A DNA stretch of 64,000 nt from Clostridium rhizosphaerae (GCF_016765585.1 NZ_JAESWC010000002.1:992001-1056000), one strand, 5' to 3'; shown: positions 42,450 to 51,293, counted from the stretch's first letter. Program-made: numbers and translations. Notes: generated from the letters alone by a model not told the origin.

Positions 42450-43091
42450 ATTACTTTCATTATCTTCTTTATCTCTTAATAGTCTTCCTATCGGCCCCTT
42501 ACTATTTATTATATCTTCAATATCTGAAAATGCTATTTCAAGCTCCAAGAAACCATAGTCAGCAGGTGTAAATAAATCAGGCTCAAAATATATTACTAAA
42601 GAATTTTCCGTAAGATAATAAGCCTGCTCTACAGCAACGGTATCAAATACCTTATCATGATTTATTCCTTTAAAACCAATTTGAGCTTTAATCAGATCAT
42701 TAAGTCTTGCTATAAATTTAATCTTTTTAACTTTTCTGCTGAATAAGTCATCTATATGGTAAACTCTTGCATCCTTAAGACTAACATTAATAGCTTTTCT
42801 GATAGTCTTTCCTCTCTCCTCACCTTTTACAAAAGAATAAATCTCAATAATTATACTTAAAGTACCTCTTTTGTTTAATTTTACAGTATAGCCTCCTGTA
42901 AATTTTTTATTTTCATTTTTTCCATATTCCTCTTTCTTAAGCATCTGATGTACTTCTTTTTTTATATATCTATTAATTCCAGACTCAGCACTCTTATGCT
43001 TAAGTCCACTGACCTTGGGATAGGTAAGATTAAGTCCTGGGCTTTCAACTTTAACATCACTTACTAATGCCGGCTTTCTTTTATGTCCCAC
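42432..43091 (-). CDS. DUF3298-type protein
   Basis: This protein of about 219 residues has a C-terminal region YYLTENSLVIYFEPDLFTPADYGFLELEIAFSDIEDII, characteristic of DUF3298 (RsiV/lysozyme-sensor-related fold). The N-terminal half resembles the accompanying DUF4163 region. No signal peptide or membrane helix is present, so it is not an RsiV-type anti-sigma factor. I choose GTG at 43091 because AAAAGGAG lies 9 nt upstream; a TTG at 43100 directly abuts the ribosome site. It is divergent from the kinase gene. Confidence 0.7.
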   Translation of the reverse strand: MGHKRKPALVSDVKVESPGLNLTYPKVSGLKHKSAESGINRYIKKEVHQMLKKEEYGKNENKKFTGGYTVKLNKRGTLSIIIEIYSFVKGEERGKTIRKAINVSLKDARVYHIDDLFSRKVKKIKFIARLNDLIKAQIGFKGINHDKVFDTVAVEQAYYLTENSLVIYFEPDLFTPADYGFLELEIAFSDIEDIINSKGPIGRLLRDKEDNESNETADE

Positions 43092-43295
43092 TGCATCCAA
43101 CTCCTTTTACTAAAATAAGCAAGAATATTACTTCCCTTATTATTTATATTATTCAAGAGTGGAATAAGATGTAACTTTTTATACTATAATTTTCCTGTAG
43201 AAAAAATTTATAAACAATACTAAACTTTTATAGTAATCAATTTATAGGGTTTTATATTTTTTTATCTATAAAATTCTTGGCTTGAGGTGAATTGC

Positions 43296-44837
43296 ATGTT
43301 AAATATAGGACATATACTTGATAATAAATATGAGGTCATTAAGGTTCTGGGCCAAGGTGGAATGGGAACTGTATATCTTTGTAAAAATAATCGCCTAGGA
43401 AACCTATGGGCCGTAAAGGAAACTAAAATAGATGAGTCTGAAAAAATAAATTTTTTAGCAGAATCTAATATTTTAAAAGATTTAGTTCATGATGGAATCC
43501 CAAGAATAGTAGACATATTTTATGAACAAAATTATCTATACATGGTTGAAGACTACATAGAAGGAGAAACCTTAAAAGAATATATCAGTAAATATGGAAG
43601 TCTTAATCCTGAAAAACTAATAGATATATCTCTGCAGCTTTGCAGTATACTTGATTATCTTCATAACTTTAATCCACCAATTATATACAGAGATTTAAAG
43701 CCGTCTAACATAATGCTTCAAAAGAATGGAAAAGTAATATTGGTAGACTTTGGGATATCAAGAACCTATAAGGAAAATCAAGACAGTGATACAATAATAC
43801 TTGGTTCAAAGGGGTATATAGCACCTGAACAATTAATGAATGTACAATCTAATGTTCAAACTGATATATACTCCTTAGGTGCTACTATGTATTTTATGAC
43901 TACTGGCAGGATGCCTTCCTATCCAACAGAAATTATAAATAAGGATAATTACCCAAAAACTATGGAATATGCTCTTGTCAATATTATGCTTAAAGCTTCT
44001 GCTATTGAGCCTGAAAATCGTTATAGAGATATACGTGAACTTAAAGAGACTTTAATTAACTATATTTACAATTTAAATAACTTTAAAACTAAAGCTGTTA
44101 ATAGAGATGATAAAACCATTCTGGCTCCTAAAACTGAATTAGCAGATAAAAAAATCAAAACAAAAAAACCTGTATACAAAATATTAGCTGCTTTAATCAT
44201 AATATTAGCTGTAATATTAATATTATTAACATCACTTATAAACAGTAATAAAAGCAAGCTGTCAAACACTAATACTCCAGATAATACAGCTTCTAAAAAT
44301 ACTGGTAATAATGATATCAAAAAAAATGAAAATACTTCTGAGCCTAAACAAGCGGAAGAGAAAGATATAATTTCAAGAGGTGTACTATTTAAAAATAATG
44401 CTATTACTTTAAAAAGCAGCAGTAGCGGCTCGAAAGGTAAAGCTAAAGGTAAGGGAAAAAATGAAAGTAAAGATTTACAGTTTCAATTTAATTTAAACCC
44501 TAATGCTTCAATTAGCAATTCTAAGTTTAACATTGGAGTTGATTCCGTTCAATTAATTGACAATACTCTAATTGCCAATTTAAATATAGAAAATAAAACC
44601 AAAGACTTAATTAATATAGATTTAGAGAAGACATATTTTACAGATGAAAATAATGAAGCTATAAAGTGCTATAATCCAAGTGCTATTACAAAGCTTCCAA
44701 TTCCTCCAAGCTCTGTTAAGCAAGGAATAAAGATTTATTTTAAAAATTTCAATTTTAATGGAACTACTTACACTATAAACTCATCCTTAAGCGGCAGCAT
44801 AAGCAGGGATATAAACTTATTTATAGATGTAAAATAA
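43296..44837 (+). CDS. Membrane Ser/Thr protein kinase with DUF4352-like ectodomain
   Basis: This 513-residue protein has an N-terminal Hanks-type kinase: GQGGMGTVYLC (P-loop), AVKETK (Lys), IIYRDLKPSNIML (catalytic loop), LVDFGISR (DFG) and IAPEQL. One membrane helix follows (about 291-311), then a disordered linker and an outer beta domain of DUF4352 type (NSKFNIGVDSVQLIDNTLIANLNIENK). It lacks the PASTA repeats of PrkC/Stk1, so it probably senses something other than muropeptides. ATG at 43296 has GAGGTG 6 nt upstream. No PP2C phosphatase is adjacent. Confidence 0.92.
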   Translation: MLNIGHILDNKYEVIKVLGQGGMGTVYLCKNNRLGNLWAVKETKIDESEKINFLAESNILKDLVHDGIPRIVDIFYEQNYLYMVEDYIEGETLKEYISKYGSLNPEKLIDISLQLCSILDYLHNFNPPIIYRDLKPSNIMLQKNGKVILVDFGISRTYKENQDSDTIILGSKGYIAPEQLMNVQSNVQTDIYSLGATMYFMTTGRMPSYPTEIINKDNYPKTMEYALVNIMLKASAIEPENRYRDIRELKETLINYIYNLNNFKTKAVNRDDKTILAPKTELADKKIKTKKPVYKILAALIIILAVILILLTSLINSNKSKLSNTNTPDNTASKNTGNNDIKKNENTSEPKQAEEKDIISRGVLFKNNAITLKSSSSGSKGKAKGKGKNESKDLQFQFNLNPNASISNSKFNIGVDSVQLIDNTLIANLNIENKTKDLINIDLEKTYFTDENNEAIKCYNPSAITKLPIPPSSVKQGIKIYFKNFNFNGTTYTINSSLSGSISRDINLFIDVK

Positions 44838-44850
44838 ATACAACTCTACA

Positions 44851-44879
44851 AAAGCTGATTATCTATAATCAGCTTTTTT
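44851..44879 (+). terminator. Intrinsic terminator
   Basis: AAAGCTGATTAT and ATAATCAGCTTT with a 2-nt loop region, followed by TTTC. Confidence 0.75.
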
Positions 44880-44947
44880 CTTTTACAAATATAAAAGATG
44901 CGGTCACTATTAGAAATTATTACTTGTTTTTAGTCAGCTGATTATTT

Positions 44948-45688
44948 TTACATCATTCCCCCATCAACTGTAATAATCTGACCAGTTATATACTTAGCTT
45001 CATCACTAGCTAAAAACATAGCAAGCTTTCCTATATCTTCTCCTGTACCAAACCTCATCATTGGAATTTCCTGAAGAAGTGCCTCTTTATCTTCTAATGA
45101 AAGCCACTTGTTCATTTCAGTATCAATTACACCAGGTGCTATTGCATTTACTCTTATATTAGATAGAGCCATTTCCTTTGCTAAAGCCTTTGTAAAGCTG
45201 TTTACTGCACCCTTAGCTGCTGAATATACGGTTTCACAGGAAGCTCCTGAATTTCCCCATATAGAAGATATATTTATTATATTGCCGCTCTTTTGATATG
45301 CCATATATTTAAGAGCATAATGGCTGCAATTTATTACTCCATTTAAATCTATATTTAAAAGATCAGACCATTCATCTTCTTGCATATCCATAAATAATCC
45401 CACCTTTGATATTCCTGCATTATTAACTAAGATATCTATCCTTCCAAATTTATGAATAGTTAAATCTATCATATTTTTAACTTCTTCATAGGAGCCTACA
45501 TTGCCTTTAACAATAATGCCAAAGCCGCCATTTTCTTTAATTATTTTTAAAGTTTCGTAAGCTCCCTCTTCATTTTTATTATAGTTTACTGCTACTACAG
45601 CGCCAGCCTTTGATAATTCTACAGCTATACTTCTTCCTATGCCACTTGAAGCCCCGGTAACTAATGCTGTTTTACCTGATAATTTCAT
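44948..45688 (-). CDS. SDR oxidoreductase, probable EF-P 5-aminopentanone reductase (YmfI-like)
   Basis: This 246-residue short-chain dehydrogenase has TGASSGIGRSIA (cofactor), NNAGIS, INISSIWGNSG with the catalytic Ser, and YSAAKGAVNSFTKALAKEMALSNIRVNAIAPGVIDTEMN with Tyr and Lys. The SSIWG..GAS(C) block and this tail match the YmfI group, which in B. subtilis reduces 5-aminopentanone on elongation factor P. FabG-like reductases are the alternative. GAGGAAC precedes the ATG. An inverted repeat abuts its leader. Confidence 0.85.
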   Translation of the reverse strand: MKLSGKTALVTGASSGIGRSIAVELSKAGAVVAVNYNKNEEGAYETLKIIKENGGFGIIVKGNVGSYEEVKNMIDLTIHKFGRIDILVNNAGISKVGLFMDMQEDEWSDLLNIDLNGVINCSHYALKYMAYQKSGNIINISSIWGNSGASCETVYSAAKGAVNSFTKALAKEMALSNIRVNAIAPGVIDTEMNKWLSLEDKEALLQEIPMMRFGTGEDIGKLAMFLASDEAKYITGQIITVDGGMM

Positions 45689-45703
45689 AACGTTCCTCTT
45701 TTC

Positions 45704-45808
45704 TATAGGGAAACAAAGGTGAAACTTAATTTATACATGTCATAAAATAGGTAGTTTTAAACCTTTTTAGGACATGTATAGGTTAATAGTTGAACTTGCT
45801 TCCCTATA
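45704..45808. repeat. 105-bp imperfect inverted repeat (MITE-like)
   Basis: The ends TATAGGGAA and TTCCCTATA are perfect complements, and TATACATGTC/GACATGTATA pair again near the centre. In all about 34 bp per arm align with interruptions. TA occurs at both outer edges. It has the size and shape of a miniature inverted-repeat element of the TA-target type, but a large regulatory hairpin is also possible because it abuts the ribosome site of the SDR gene. Confidence 0.55.
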
Positions 45809-45863
45809 TATAATAACTATAATTTTATCATAATTTGTAAACTATTTAAATTTAAAAATAAAC

Positions 45864-45898
45864 CCTATAGAAATTAAACTTAAAGTTCATTCTATAGG
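45864..45898 (-). terminator. Intrinsic terminator of the lipoprotein gene
   Basis: CCTATAGAA and TTCTATAGG flank a 17-nt loop; on the - strand GGTTTATTTTT follows. Confidence 0.65.
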
Positions 45899-45926
45899 AT
45901 TTATTTGTATTTAGGAATTCATAATA

Positions 45927-46679
45927 TTATTTTGCTTGCTCTAAAGCTCTTCTAACTGCTAACTTCCAGTTTTGTCCCATATCAGTATTATTTCGACCTA
46001 AATTTATATCATAGGTTTGATTATTTATAACAGAAGATGCAATTTCTCTTTTCATCTGGTCATAATTTCCGAAATTTGTAGTTGTTCCTCCTGTTGTTGT
46101 ACCTGTATTTGTTCTTCCTGATATTCCGTTTGGCATACTTCCAGGCATTGGCCCTGAATTTCCACCATAACCTTGATAGCTATAGTCTCCAGCAGCATAG
46201 TTTGTATTTCCTCTAGGTGTTCCGGTAATATCTCCAGCCATTCCGCCAGCCATACCTCCTGTTGTTACTCCTGGAGTACCCGCATTCCTTGTTCCCGGAG
46301 TATCTGCTGTCGTACTCGCTGTATTTCCAGTTATTTTTCCTATTGTCGTTCCAGGTGGTACTGTATTATTTCCTAGTTCTTTTCCCTGCGTATCAACACT
46401 TCTTAAAGCCACATCTATTATTTTCCCACCACTTATAGTAACAGTTGCTATCTGATTTCCATTAGATCCTGGGTTACCTGTACCAGTATATACGCCATCT
46501 CTATAGGTTCCTTGAGTCCTTCCCTGATTAGTTGTTTCATAACCTGTTCTTGTTCCTTGAGTTGTTCCAGGATGCATGACTCTATTATAATCATTTCTCA
46601 AAGCTGTATTTCTATTTGTACATCCAGATAGAGTGCTAATTAATAAAGCTGTCATAACTAAACTAGCGACCTTCTTCAT
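45927..46679 (-). CDS. Lipoprotein with FMN-binding-like segment and Gly/Thr-rich insert
   Basis: This 250-residue lipoprotein has a signal sequence ending in the lipobox LSGC (Cys20). YRDGVYTGTGN...NQIATVTISGGKIIDVALRSVDTQGKELG resembles the first half of an FMN_bind domain. A long Gly/Thr/Asn/Pro-rich insert follows (about 110-200), then DQMKREIASSVINNQTYDIN and a helical end. The SGAT motif needed for covalent flavin is not seen, so flavin binding is doubtful. ATG at 46679 has GGAGG 8 nt upstream; the longer frame has no ribosome site. Confidence 0.75.
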   Translation of the reverse strand: MKKVASLVMTALLISTLSGCTNRNTALRNDYNRVMHPGTTQGTRTGYETTNQGRTQGTYRDGVYTGTGNPGSNGNQIATVTISGGKIIDVALRSVDTQGKELGNNTVPPGTTIGKITGNTASTTADTPGTRNAGTPGVTTGGMAGGMAGDITGTPRGNTNYAAGDYSYQGYGGNSGPMPGSMPNGISGRTNTGTTTGGTTTNFGNYDQMKREIASSVINNQTYDINLGRNNTDMGQNWKLAVRRALEQAK

Positions 46680-46865
46680 ATTAGTTACCTCCATTAATTG
46701 CAGATTATTGATTAAAAATAATTGTAAAATTAAATTTACTTTCATATTTAAATTAACCAATCATATAGTATTTATACTTTGATAATTTAGTAAGACAGCC
46801 ATATAACTTCCATAGTTTTAGCTAATACTATAGATAATATTTTTACTTTATTTGTGATTATAAGA

Positions 46866-47008
46866 AGTTAGATGTCCTAAATAAACTACTGCTCTTAAGC
46901 AGTCAAGTTCTTCAATGAAAGGAAGTAAAAGCCTAAATGAAATTTTATTGGCAGACTAGAGAGTGGGAACGAGCTAGTTAGGCTGCCCAGAATTTCGACT
47001 GAAAGGAG
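46866..47008 (+). repeat. Two degenerate SD-linked leader repeats
   Basis: The first unit (46867-46924) has GATGTCCTAAATAAAC, a short stem ACTGCT/AGCAGT and a GTTCTTCAATGAAAGGAAG end. The second (46924-47008) has GTAAAAGCCTAAATG, a stem GGCAG/CTGCC around AGAGTGGGAACGAGC, and TTTCGACTGAAAGGAG, which is the ribosome site of the gene at 47017. Both are recognisable but worn relative to the arrays at 3178 and 51955. Confidence 0.7.
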
Positions 47009-47016
47009 AAAATACT

Positions 47017-47901
47017 ATGTTTGAATTTAAACCTCTTGGTCTTGAAGATAAAAATATATTTAATAAATATTTAAAGCCCTATAACTTTAAAACAAGCGAA
47101 TATTCCTTTACTAATTTGTTTATTTGGCGTAAAGCTTTAGATATACAATATACAATCTTTAAGGATATATTAATTATCAAAAAGAAAGGTTTCGATGAAG
47201 ATTACCATTTCATGCAGCCAATTGGTTATACTAAGGATAACTTAAAAGAAATTGTGGAACTTTTGGATTCATACAGGAATAAAAATAATATGAAATATTT
47301 GTTTAAAGATACTGAAGCAGATTTTGTTCAAGAAATAAAAAGTATATTTGGAAATACTTATAATATTGAAGAGGATAGAGATAATTTTGACTATATTTAC
47401 GAAAGTTCTAAGCTTATCTCCTTATCTGGAAAAAAACTTCATAGCAAGAAAAATCATTATAATAACTTTATAAAAAATAATAGATATGAAACTGTTGAAA
47501 TTAATAATAAGATTATAGAAGACTGCATGAAAACAGCCTGTGATTGGTGTAAAATTAATGAATGCAAGGGATATCTTAAGTATGAGCTTAAAGCTATTCA
47601 AGAACTTCTTCTTCATAATGAGGAGCTTGATTTTATTGGAATGGCTGTTTATGTAGATGAAGAGATTTCTGCTTTCACTATAGGTGAAAAAATGAATGAA
47701 AATATGGCAATAATCCATATTGAAAAAGCTTCCACTGAGATAAATGGATTATATGCGTTTGTAAATAGAGCCTTTATAGAAAAGCACTTTAGTAATATAC
47801 CATATATAAATAGAGAACAAGACTTAGGTAAAGAAGGCTTGAGAAAAGCCAAATTGTCTTATCAACCTATTAAACTTGAGCCCAAATTTATAGTATCATA
47901 A
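47017..47901 (+). CDS. DUF2156 protein (GNAT-like)
   Basis: This 294-residue protein matches DUF2156, related to the C-terminal acyltransferase domain of lysyl-phosphatidylglycerol synthases. Blocks include YKPLG-like start EFKPLGLEDKNIFNKYL, SEYSFTNLFIWRK, KKNHYNNFIKNN, GMAVYVDEEISAFTIGEKMNENMAIIHIEKA and NREQDLGKEGLRKAKLSYQP. The HIEKA and NREQDLG segments are the presumed CoA/tRNA-like transferase core. No membrane helices, so it is not a full MprF. The substrate is unknown. Its ribosome site comes from a repeat. Confidence 0.85.
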   Translation: MFEFKPLGLEDKNIFNKYLKPYNFKTSEYSFTNLFIWRKALDIQYTIFKDILIIKKKGFDEDYHFMQPIGYTKDNLKEIVELLDSYRNKNNMKYLFKDTEADFVQEIKSIFGNTYNIEEDRDNFDYIYESSKLISLSGKKLHSKKNHYNNFIKNNRYETVEINNKIIEDCMKTACDWCKINECKGYLKYELKAIQELLLHNEELDFIGMAVYVDEEISAFTIGEKMNENMAIIHIEKASTEINGLYAFVNRAFIEKHFSNIPYINREQDLGKEGLRKAKLSYQPIKLEPKFIVS

Positions 47902-47930
47902 AATCCTGAGAAAATGCTCCTCAGGATTTT
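47900..47930. terminator. Bidirectional intrinsic terminator
   Basis: AAAATCCTGAG and CTCAGGATTTT form an 11-bp stem between convergent genes. Confidence 0.85.
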
Positions 47931-47933
47931 ATA

Positions 47934-48773
47934 TTAGGCAATTGTATTTACTTTATCAATAATATTCTGACTTAAACTAAGATGAACATCTCCAGTTTTT
48001 TTAATTTCAGATATCTTAGTTGTAATTTCTTCTATTCTTTGTGTTACTTCATTAAAACCAAGCTTAGCTTCCTTAACTACTGATACTGTTTCCGACTTTC
48101 CTTCGTTAAGTTCAACAGCTTGTTCCTTAGCTTTAACAGCTATATCATAGGTTTCTTTAACAGTATTTTGAATATCCTTTAAAAGTCTTGAAGTATTCTC
48201 AGAAAGCTTCTTTATTTCCTCTGCAACTACTGTAAAGCCTCTACCTGCTTCTCCTGCCCTAGCTGATTCTATAGAAGCATTTAATGACAAGAGTTGAGTT
48301 TGAGAAGCTATACCATTTATTTGAGAAGATATATTTTCTATCGATTTAACTCTGTTTAAAAGTTCTTCAAAGGAAGTTGTAAAATCATTAATAACACTTC
48401 CTGTTTCCTTTGTAGTTTGAGTCATATTCTTTAATGTATCTCCTGCATTCTTAGCTATTTCTTTTACATTTAATCCAATATTGTTTATTTCATTAATATT
48501 TGCAATAACATTCTCATCTTGTCCAACAAGCTTCTTTAAAAGACCATTTAAATCAAAAATAACACTACTGTATTCAACAGCTGCTGCTTCACTATAGCTT
48601 TCTTCCTTTTCGTGTAATCTTTTCTCTAAAGAGCTTTTTTCATCTTCCAAAGAATTAACCTTATTTTCAAGCTTATTAATTTTCTCAATTAACGATTCTT
48701 TTTCTGCTTTTTCTATATCAAGCTCTTTCCTCAGTGCTTCAATCTCTTCTGCATACTTTTTACCAAAAATCAT
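47934..48773 (-). CDS. Soluble methyl-accepting chemotaxis protein
   Basis: This 279-residue cytoplasmic receptor lacks membrane helices. Residues 1-70 form a coiled coil ([26 protein letters not shown]), and the rest is a short signalling domain with hairpin tip [40 protein letters not shown]. It may sense an internal signal or work in a cytoplasmic array. ATG at 48773 has AGGGGG 7 nt upstream. No chemotaxis genes adjoin it. Confidence 0.9.
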   Translation of the reverse strand: MIFGKKYAEEIEALRKELDIEKAEKESLIEKINKLENKVNSLEDEKSSLEKRLHEKEESYSEAAAVEYSSVIFDLNGLLKKLVGQDENVIANINEINNIGLNVKEIAKNAGDTLKNMTQTTKETGSVINDFTTSFEELLNRVKSIENISSQINGIASQTQLLSLNASIESARAGEAGRGFTVVAEEIKKLSENTSRLLKDIQNTVKETYDIAVKAKEQAVELNEGKSETVSVVKEAKLGFNEVTQRIEEITTKISEIKKTGDVHLSLSQNIIDKVNTIA

Positions 48774-48945
48774 GATTTTCCCCCTGTTTTTATAAAATAA
48801 AAAGACTTTTGTAGAATTATATCCACTCAAGTCTAATTATACATAATTTTATAAACATTATCTACTGTTTTAAAGATTTCTATCTACATAAAAATAATAT
48901 TCACCATTATAAATATGTGCAGCATGCATATTTTTTTTATTTAAG

Positions 48946-50235
48946 CTATTTAAAGAAAAGTTCAAGCTTATTTATATCCATCTCTGTTTCAATACCATCT
49001 TTCATATTTCTAACTCTAACTTTTCCGCTTTTCACTTCATCTTCACCTATAACTACTATAAAAGGTATTTTCTGCTTCCCTGCATATTCAATACTTTTTC
49101 TTAGTTTTCTTTTATCCATCTCAATATCAGCTTGTATGTCTTTTCTTTTTAATCTTGTTAATAAGTTAAGTGACAGTGCCTCAGTTCCTATTGGTATGAT
49201 ATATACTTGTGCTGCTGGTGTCTCCATTTCAGTATACTTATTTTCTATGGCTGAATATATTACATCAAGACCAAAGGTTACTCCAACTGCCGGATATTCA
49301 TTGCCATTATTCAAAAATGCGCCTATTATCTTGTCATACCTCCCACCGCCGCTTAAACTTGAGCTTATGCTTCCATCTGATAAAAATATCTCAAAAACTG
49401 TACCAGTATATATTTCAAGACCTCTTGCAAGACATGGTGAAAACCTGCAAATATCTTTTATACCTGCTGACTCCATAAAGTAAATAAGCTCATCAAGCTC
49501 ATTTATTCCTTGCTTTATCAAATTATTAGGAGGATTATTTCGGAGTTCTTCTAGCAGTTTTTCCTCATTCATCATTATAATTGAAAATAACTTTGATATC
49601 TCTTCAGGGGTTAATCCTTTATTCAAAAGTTCATCTTTCACCCCTTTCTCTCCTAACTTCTCAAGTTTATCTAAACTTAATATTACAGTTCCTTCGAGCC
49701 GTTCGCTTATGTCTGTAGCTTTAATTATTCCTGACAGAAGTTTTCTATTGCTAAAAGAGATATAAATATCAAGTCCAAGCATTTTATATATGTCATTTGC
49801 CATAATCATAAGCTCTGCTTCTGCCATCATTGACTTTACTCCTACTACATCAACATCACATTGAATAAATTCCCTGCTCCTTCCAGCTTTTACAGGGCCA
49901 TTTCGAAATACCTTTCCTAGCTCGTATCTTTTAAAAGGCATTCTCATATTAGAATTCATTCCTACAACTCTCGCAAAAGGAACTGTTAAATCATACCGTA
50001 ACCCTAATTCTCGCTGTCCCTGATCTTTAAACTTATATACTTCTTTTAATATTTCATCACCACCTGCATACTTTGAAGCTAGAATATCATATCTACATAT
50101 TATTGGTGTTTCAATGGGCTCATAGCCATAACTTTCAAATACCTGTTGAAGCTTTCTAATAATCTCATTTCTTAACTTTTGCTCATTTTTCAAAAAATCT
50201 CTCGTTCCTTTTAAGTTTTTTAATTCTACTGACAT
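48946..50235 (-). CDS. hisS: Histidyl-tRNA synthetase
   Basis: This 429-residue class II synthetase has KGTRDFLKNEQKLRNEI, motif 2 (RYELGKVFRNGPVKAGRSREFIQCDVDVVG), LRYDLTVPFARVV, the HisRS-specific LARGLEIYTGTVFE and motif 3 GGGRYDKIIGAF, plus a C-terminal anticodon-binding domain. Length and intact motifs indicate a true HisRS, not the HisZ paralog. AAAGGAG lies 9 nt before the ATG. A leader peptide rich in histidine codons and a terminator precede it, so it is controlled by attenuation rather than by a T-box. Confidence 0.95.
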   Translation of the reverse strand: MSVELKNLKGTRDFLKNEQKLRNEIIRKLQQVFESYGYEPIETPIICRYDILASKYAGGDEILKEVYKFKDQGQRELGLRYDLTVPFARVVGMNSNMRMPFKRYELGKVFRNGPVKAGRSREFIQCDVDVVGVKSMMAEAELMIMANDIYKMLGLDIYISFSNRKLLSGIIKATDISERLEGTVILSLDKLEKLGEKGVKDELLNKGLTPEEISKLFSIIMMNEEKLLEELRNNPPNNLIKQGINELDELIYFMESAGIKDICRFSPCLARGLEIYTGTVFEIFLSDGSISSSLSGGGRYDKIIGAFLNNGNEYPAVGVTFGLDVIYSAIENKYTEMETPAAQVYIIPIGTEALSLNLLTRLKRKDIQADIEMDKRKLRKSIEYAGKQKIPFIVVIGEDEVKSGKVRVRNMKDGIETEMDINKLELFFK

Positions 50236-50283
50236 ATAAATCTCTCCTTTTCACTTTAAAATAATTTATTTCAAAAAATAAAA

Positions 50284-50321
50284 GAACTCTGCAAGGTACT
50301 TATTAAATACCTGTAGAGTTC
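50284..50321 (-). terminator. Attenuator terminator of hisS
   Basis: GAACTCTACAGGTA and TACCTTGCAGAGTTC form a strong stem, followed on the - strand by TTTTATTTTTT, 49 nt before hisS. Its 5' arm can instead pair with GTACCTGT upstream. Confidence 0.92.
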
Positions 50322-50378
50322 CATATAAACAGCACCACAGGTACAAGCACTAACAGCACTTGTACCTGTGAATTAAAT

Positions 50379-50444
50379 TCAAGGCTTCAAGTGCTTCCTG
50401 TGATGGTGATGAAGTTTTTTACTTAAAAAGTAATTTATAAACAT
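50379..50444 (-). CDS. Histidine leader peptide of hisS, 21 aa
   Basis: An ATG at 50444 with GAGGTGA 5 nt upstream opens a 21-codon frame whose centre reads KKLHHHHRKHLKP-stop: five histidines in seven residues. Its end overlaps arm A of the attenuator. Such a run has the form of the classical his leader peptides of enterobacteria. In Firmicutes hisS is more often under a T-box, so this is notable. Confidence 0.88.
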   Translation of the reverse strand: MFINYFLSKKLHHHHRKHLKP

Positions 50445-50512
50445 ATGATCACCTCATAAATTTTGTTATATTTTAACATTACTATATACACAAATCAACA
50501 AAATTTCGTATT

Positions 50513-51166
50513 TTATTTATTCTCATTAACAGAACTTAATTTTCCAATCAAAAACATTGTTTTCATGCCCTTTGAAGTAAACTTTTCCTCATACTCGGTA
50601 ACAATATTTTCTTTAAAATCACTGCTATGAAGATTATAGGTTAGATATTCAATACTAAAATCGCTTTCTTTAAAATATTCAATTGATTCTTCAAATAGTT
50701 CGGTATCATCAGTCTTAAACCAAATCTCTCCACCTGGTTTTAAGAACTTCTTATATTCCGTTAAAAATCTTGTATGAGTAAGTCTTCTCTTTTTATGCCT
50801 GTCCTTTGGCCAGGGATTGCAGAAATTTATATATATCCTTGAAATTTCATCTTCAACAAATATACCTTCAATGAGCTGTATATTTAATGGCACTATTCTA
50901 ACATTAGAAACCTCCGCTTCTATAACGTTTTTTAAAGTGAATATAAGCACTTCATCCTTTAAATCTATAGCGACATAATTTATATTTGGATTTTGTTTAG
51001 CTTTTCCGCTGATAAATTTACCTCTTCCGCAGCCAAGCTCCAGATGAATTTCATTATTATTTTTAAATTCTTCGTTCCATCTTCCAAAGTTATCCTTTGG
51101 ATTTGTTATAAATATAGTGCTGCTTTCAAGTTCTGGTCTTGCCCACCATTTTTTTCTTAATCTCAT
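50513..51166 (-). CDS. trmB: tRNA (guanine-N7)-methyltransferase
   Basis: This 217-residue SAM enzyme modifies G46 of tRNA. Visible are [13 protein letters not shown] (SAM motif), [32 protein letters not shown] and [13 protein letters not shown] at 51166 has TTGGAGG 5 nt upstream; a TTG four codons earlier is the start of that ribosome site. It follows the S2P gene in orientation but has its own spacing, and the his leader lies downstream. Confidence 0.95.
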   Translation of the reverse strand: MRLRKKWWARPELESSTIFITNPKDNFGRWNEEFKNNNEIHLELGCGRGKFISGKAKQNPNINYVAIDLKDEVLIFTLKNVIEAEVSNVRIVPLNIQLIEGIFVEDEISRIYINFCNPWPKDRHKKRRLTHTRFLTEYKKFLKPGGEIWFKTDDTELFEESIEYFKESDFSIEYLTYNLHSSDFKENIVTEYEEKFTSKGMKTMFLIGKLSSVNENK

Positions 51167-51248
51167 TTCTTCCTCCAATTTAAAATAGCTTCATCGTTTA
51201 CTACATTATTGATTATATATAATTTTTCTAACTAAATCTATACAATAG

Positions 51249-51280
51249 AAAGAAATGCAGCTATGCACTGCACTTCTTTA
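51249..51280 (-). terminator. Intrinsic terminator of the S2P gene
   Basis: AGAAGTGCAG pairs with CTGCATTTCT (one G-T), followed on the - strand by TTCTATTG. Confidence 0.65.
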
Positions 51281-51293
51281 AAAAATATCTGTT

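Larger units (their letters stand above)
50284..50452 (-). promoter_or_regulatory. Histidine attenuator with five alternating arms
   Basis: On the - strand the arms are A AGCACTTG (inside the leader ORF), B CACAGGTACAAGTGC, C GTGCTTGTACCTGTG, D GAACTCTACAGGTA and E TACCTTGCAGAGTTC. A pairs with B (8 bp), B with C (12 bp), C with D (8 bp, one G-U) and D with E (terminator). A ribosome stalled at the first His codons leaves A free; A:B then allows C:D and read-through. A ribosome at the stop codon covers A, so B:C and D:E form and transcription ends. The pairings are seen; the logic is inference. Confidence 0.8.

Noticed and set aside
42432-43091. RsiV-like anti-sigma factor
   Set aside because: The DUF3298 match is fair, but there is no membrane helix, anti-sigma domain or adjacent ECF sigma gene.
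48911-48934. Terminator after hisS
   Set aside because: AATATGTGCA/TGCATATT can pair, but the T-run is on the + strand where no gene ends, so its role for hisS is unclear.
48917-49483. 188-residue ORF opposite hisS
   Set aside because: Antisense to a fully conserved synthetase, no SD and no domain features.
50284-50460. T-box leader before hisS
   Set aside because: I looked for the T-box sequence (UGGNACC-type bulge) and the long specifier stem. The leader instead holds a translated His-rich ORF and short alternating arms.
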